Below, piece after piece: positions 63,446 through 64,000 of a stretch of 64,000 nt of DNA. The notes beneath the pieces are model-generated. The model worked only from the letters and a program-made list of their open reading frames with translations. It made no database searches and was not told the DNA's origin. Numbering within the stretch: position 1 is the first letter of the stretch; the number at the start of each line of letters is the position of its first letter. The position numbers and the translations under genes were made by a program. The DNA is from UBA9926 sp913064795 (GTDB lineage: Bacteria; Pseudomonadota; Gammaproteobacteria; Pseudomonadales; Azotimanducaceae), in the NCBI GenBank assembly GCA_045560765.1, contig JBJKZD010000010.1, forward strand, positions 620,001 through 684,000. The letters run 5' to 3'.

Positions 63446-64000
63446 GTGAGTACTGATCAGGTGACGTTCAAAATGCCGGAGACGGGTCGACCCTTTGATG
63501 ATCTGCGCTCCGAGATGGTGGAGCGGGGCGGCGGGGATGTTCGATGGCGCGAAGGCAAAACTGCGGTTTATGTGTTCAATGCCGGTGAGGACGTTACCCG
63601 GGTCCAAAAGGAGGCCTACACGCTCTATCTCTCAGAAAATGGTCTTGGGCCCGCTGCTTTTCCTTCCTTAAAACGAATGGAAGAGGAAGTGGTCGCGATG
63701 GGGTTGGATTTGCTTCATGGTCCCAGGGGGGCGGTGGGTCATATGACCTCTGGGGGCACGGATTCGATTACAATGGCGGTCAAGGCTGCTCGGGATTATG
63801 CGCGATCGATCAGTTTGCCTGAACCCTTTAATTTGGTCATGCCTTACTCGGCGCACCCGGCTTTTGATAAGGCTGCGGCCTTGATGTCTCTCGAAATTCG
63901 CCGGGTACCTGTGACGGATGCCTATTTGGCAGATGTTCCCGGGATGTCAGAGCAGATCGACGGATCGACCATCATGCTAGTGGGATCTGCTCCAAGCTTC
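63446..64000 (+). CDS. Sphingosine-1-phosphate lyase-like PLP enzyme (partial, runs off the window)
   Basis: 185 codons from GTG 63446, with AAGGAGG upstream. It carries KTAVYVFNAGEDVTRVQKEAYTLYLSENGLGPAAFPSL and GHMTSGGTDSITMAVKAARDYAR, the family signature around the PLP phosphate, and PYSAHPAFDKAA. Group II decarboxylase fold; the active-site lysine lies beyond the window. In bacteria such enzymes can cleave sphingoid-base phosphates or similar compounds. The missing end prevents a firm assignment. Confidence 0.85.
   Translation, partial: MSTDQVTFKMPETGRPFDDLRSEMVERGGGDVRWREGKTAVYVFNAGEDVTRVQKEAYTLYLSENGLGPAAFPSLKRMEEEVVAMGLDLLHGPRGAVGHMTSGGTDSITMAVKAARDYARSISLPEPFNLVMPYSAHPAFDKAAALMSLEIRRVPVTDAYLADVPGMSEQIDGSTIMLVGSAPSF

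Overview
The window is chromosomal DNA of a free-living, probably marine gammaproteobacterium. This rests on gene content: a six-gene Na+-translocating NADH:quinone reductase operon, a MoxR/Bat operon with a DUF4381 gene, LexA, Mfd followed by a CsiV-like gene, S-methyl-5'-thioinosine phosphorylase, EpmC, TtcA, YheU, and a divergent tesA/ybbA-ybbP cluster. Gene density is high, most genes sit in short operons, and many neighbours overlap by the 4-base ATGA arrangement. I saw no rRNA, tRNA, IS element, prophage or CRISPR array. The species is not assigned.

Layout. 1-5311 (minus): moxR, DUF58, DUF4381, batA, batB/batC fusion and the first codons of batD, a probable envelope/stress chaperone system. 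5738-7027 (plus): ammonium transporter. 7484-12884 (minus): a likely operon of universal stress protein, lytic transglycosylase, TatD, glutaredoxin-like protein, SMP-30-like lactonase and D-Ala-D-Ala ligase; the last two genes each carry a one-base frameshift. 12984-17254: small membrane protein, topA and lexA, with a lexA control region holding LexA boxes over a promoter and a 20-bp tandem array in the leader. 17713-20978 (plus): SPOR protein, MscS channel, SapC-like protein, MTI phosphorylase. 21000-25416 (minus): mfd and csiV. 25839-33505 (plus): long-form GAPDH and nqrABCDEF. 33600-36900 (minus): yaaA, NAD-kinase-like gene, MORN protein, NUDIX hydrolase.

37638-41814 (plus): FecR-like secreted protein, CHASE2 class III cyclase, BolA protein and YgjP-like metallopeptidase. 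41872-46784: GDSL esterase, YbbA/YbbP-type ABC system, polysaccharide deacetylase. 46841-52190: ttcA-yheU, an ABM-domain protein, then tusA, gamma-glutamylcyclotransferase, epmC, thioesterase and a second NAD-kinase-like gene, then YceI. 52366-64000 is more accessory: phytanoyl-CoA dioxygenase-like protein, a frameshifted 14-repeat RCC1-like secreted protein, enoyl-CoA hydratase, carboxylesterase lipoprotein, the fossil of a short-chain dehydrogenase, a frameshifted LLM-class oxidoreductase, acyl-CoA ligase, MFS transporter and the start of a sphingosine-1-phosphate-lyase-like PLP enzyme.

Three results stand out. (1) Four genes are clearly broken by one-base indels and a fifth has its best start out of frame. 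Most fit an extra base in a homopolymer, and repair restores family-typical proteins and ATGA overlaps, so either the assembly has indel errors or decay is recent. (2) The repaired RCC1-like protein has exactly 7+7 repeats with a cysteine pair in almost every repeat, suggesting two secreted seven-bladed propellers. (3) lexA appears to be transcribed from a LexA-covered promoter through an unusual leader of about 330 nt carrying a perfect 20-bp tandem array; short tandem repeats recur in other intergenic gaps.
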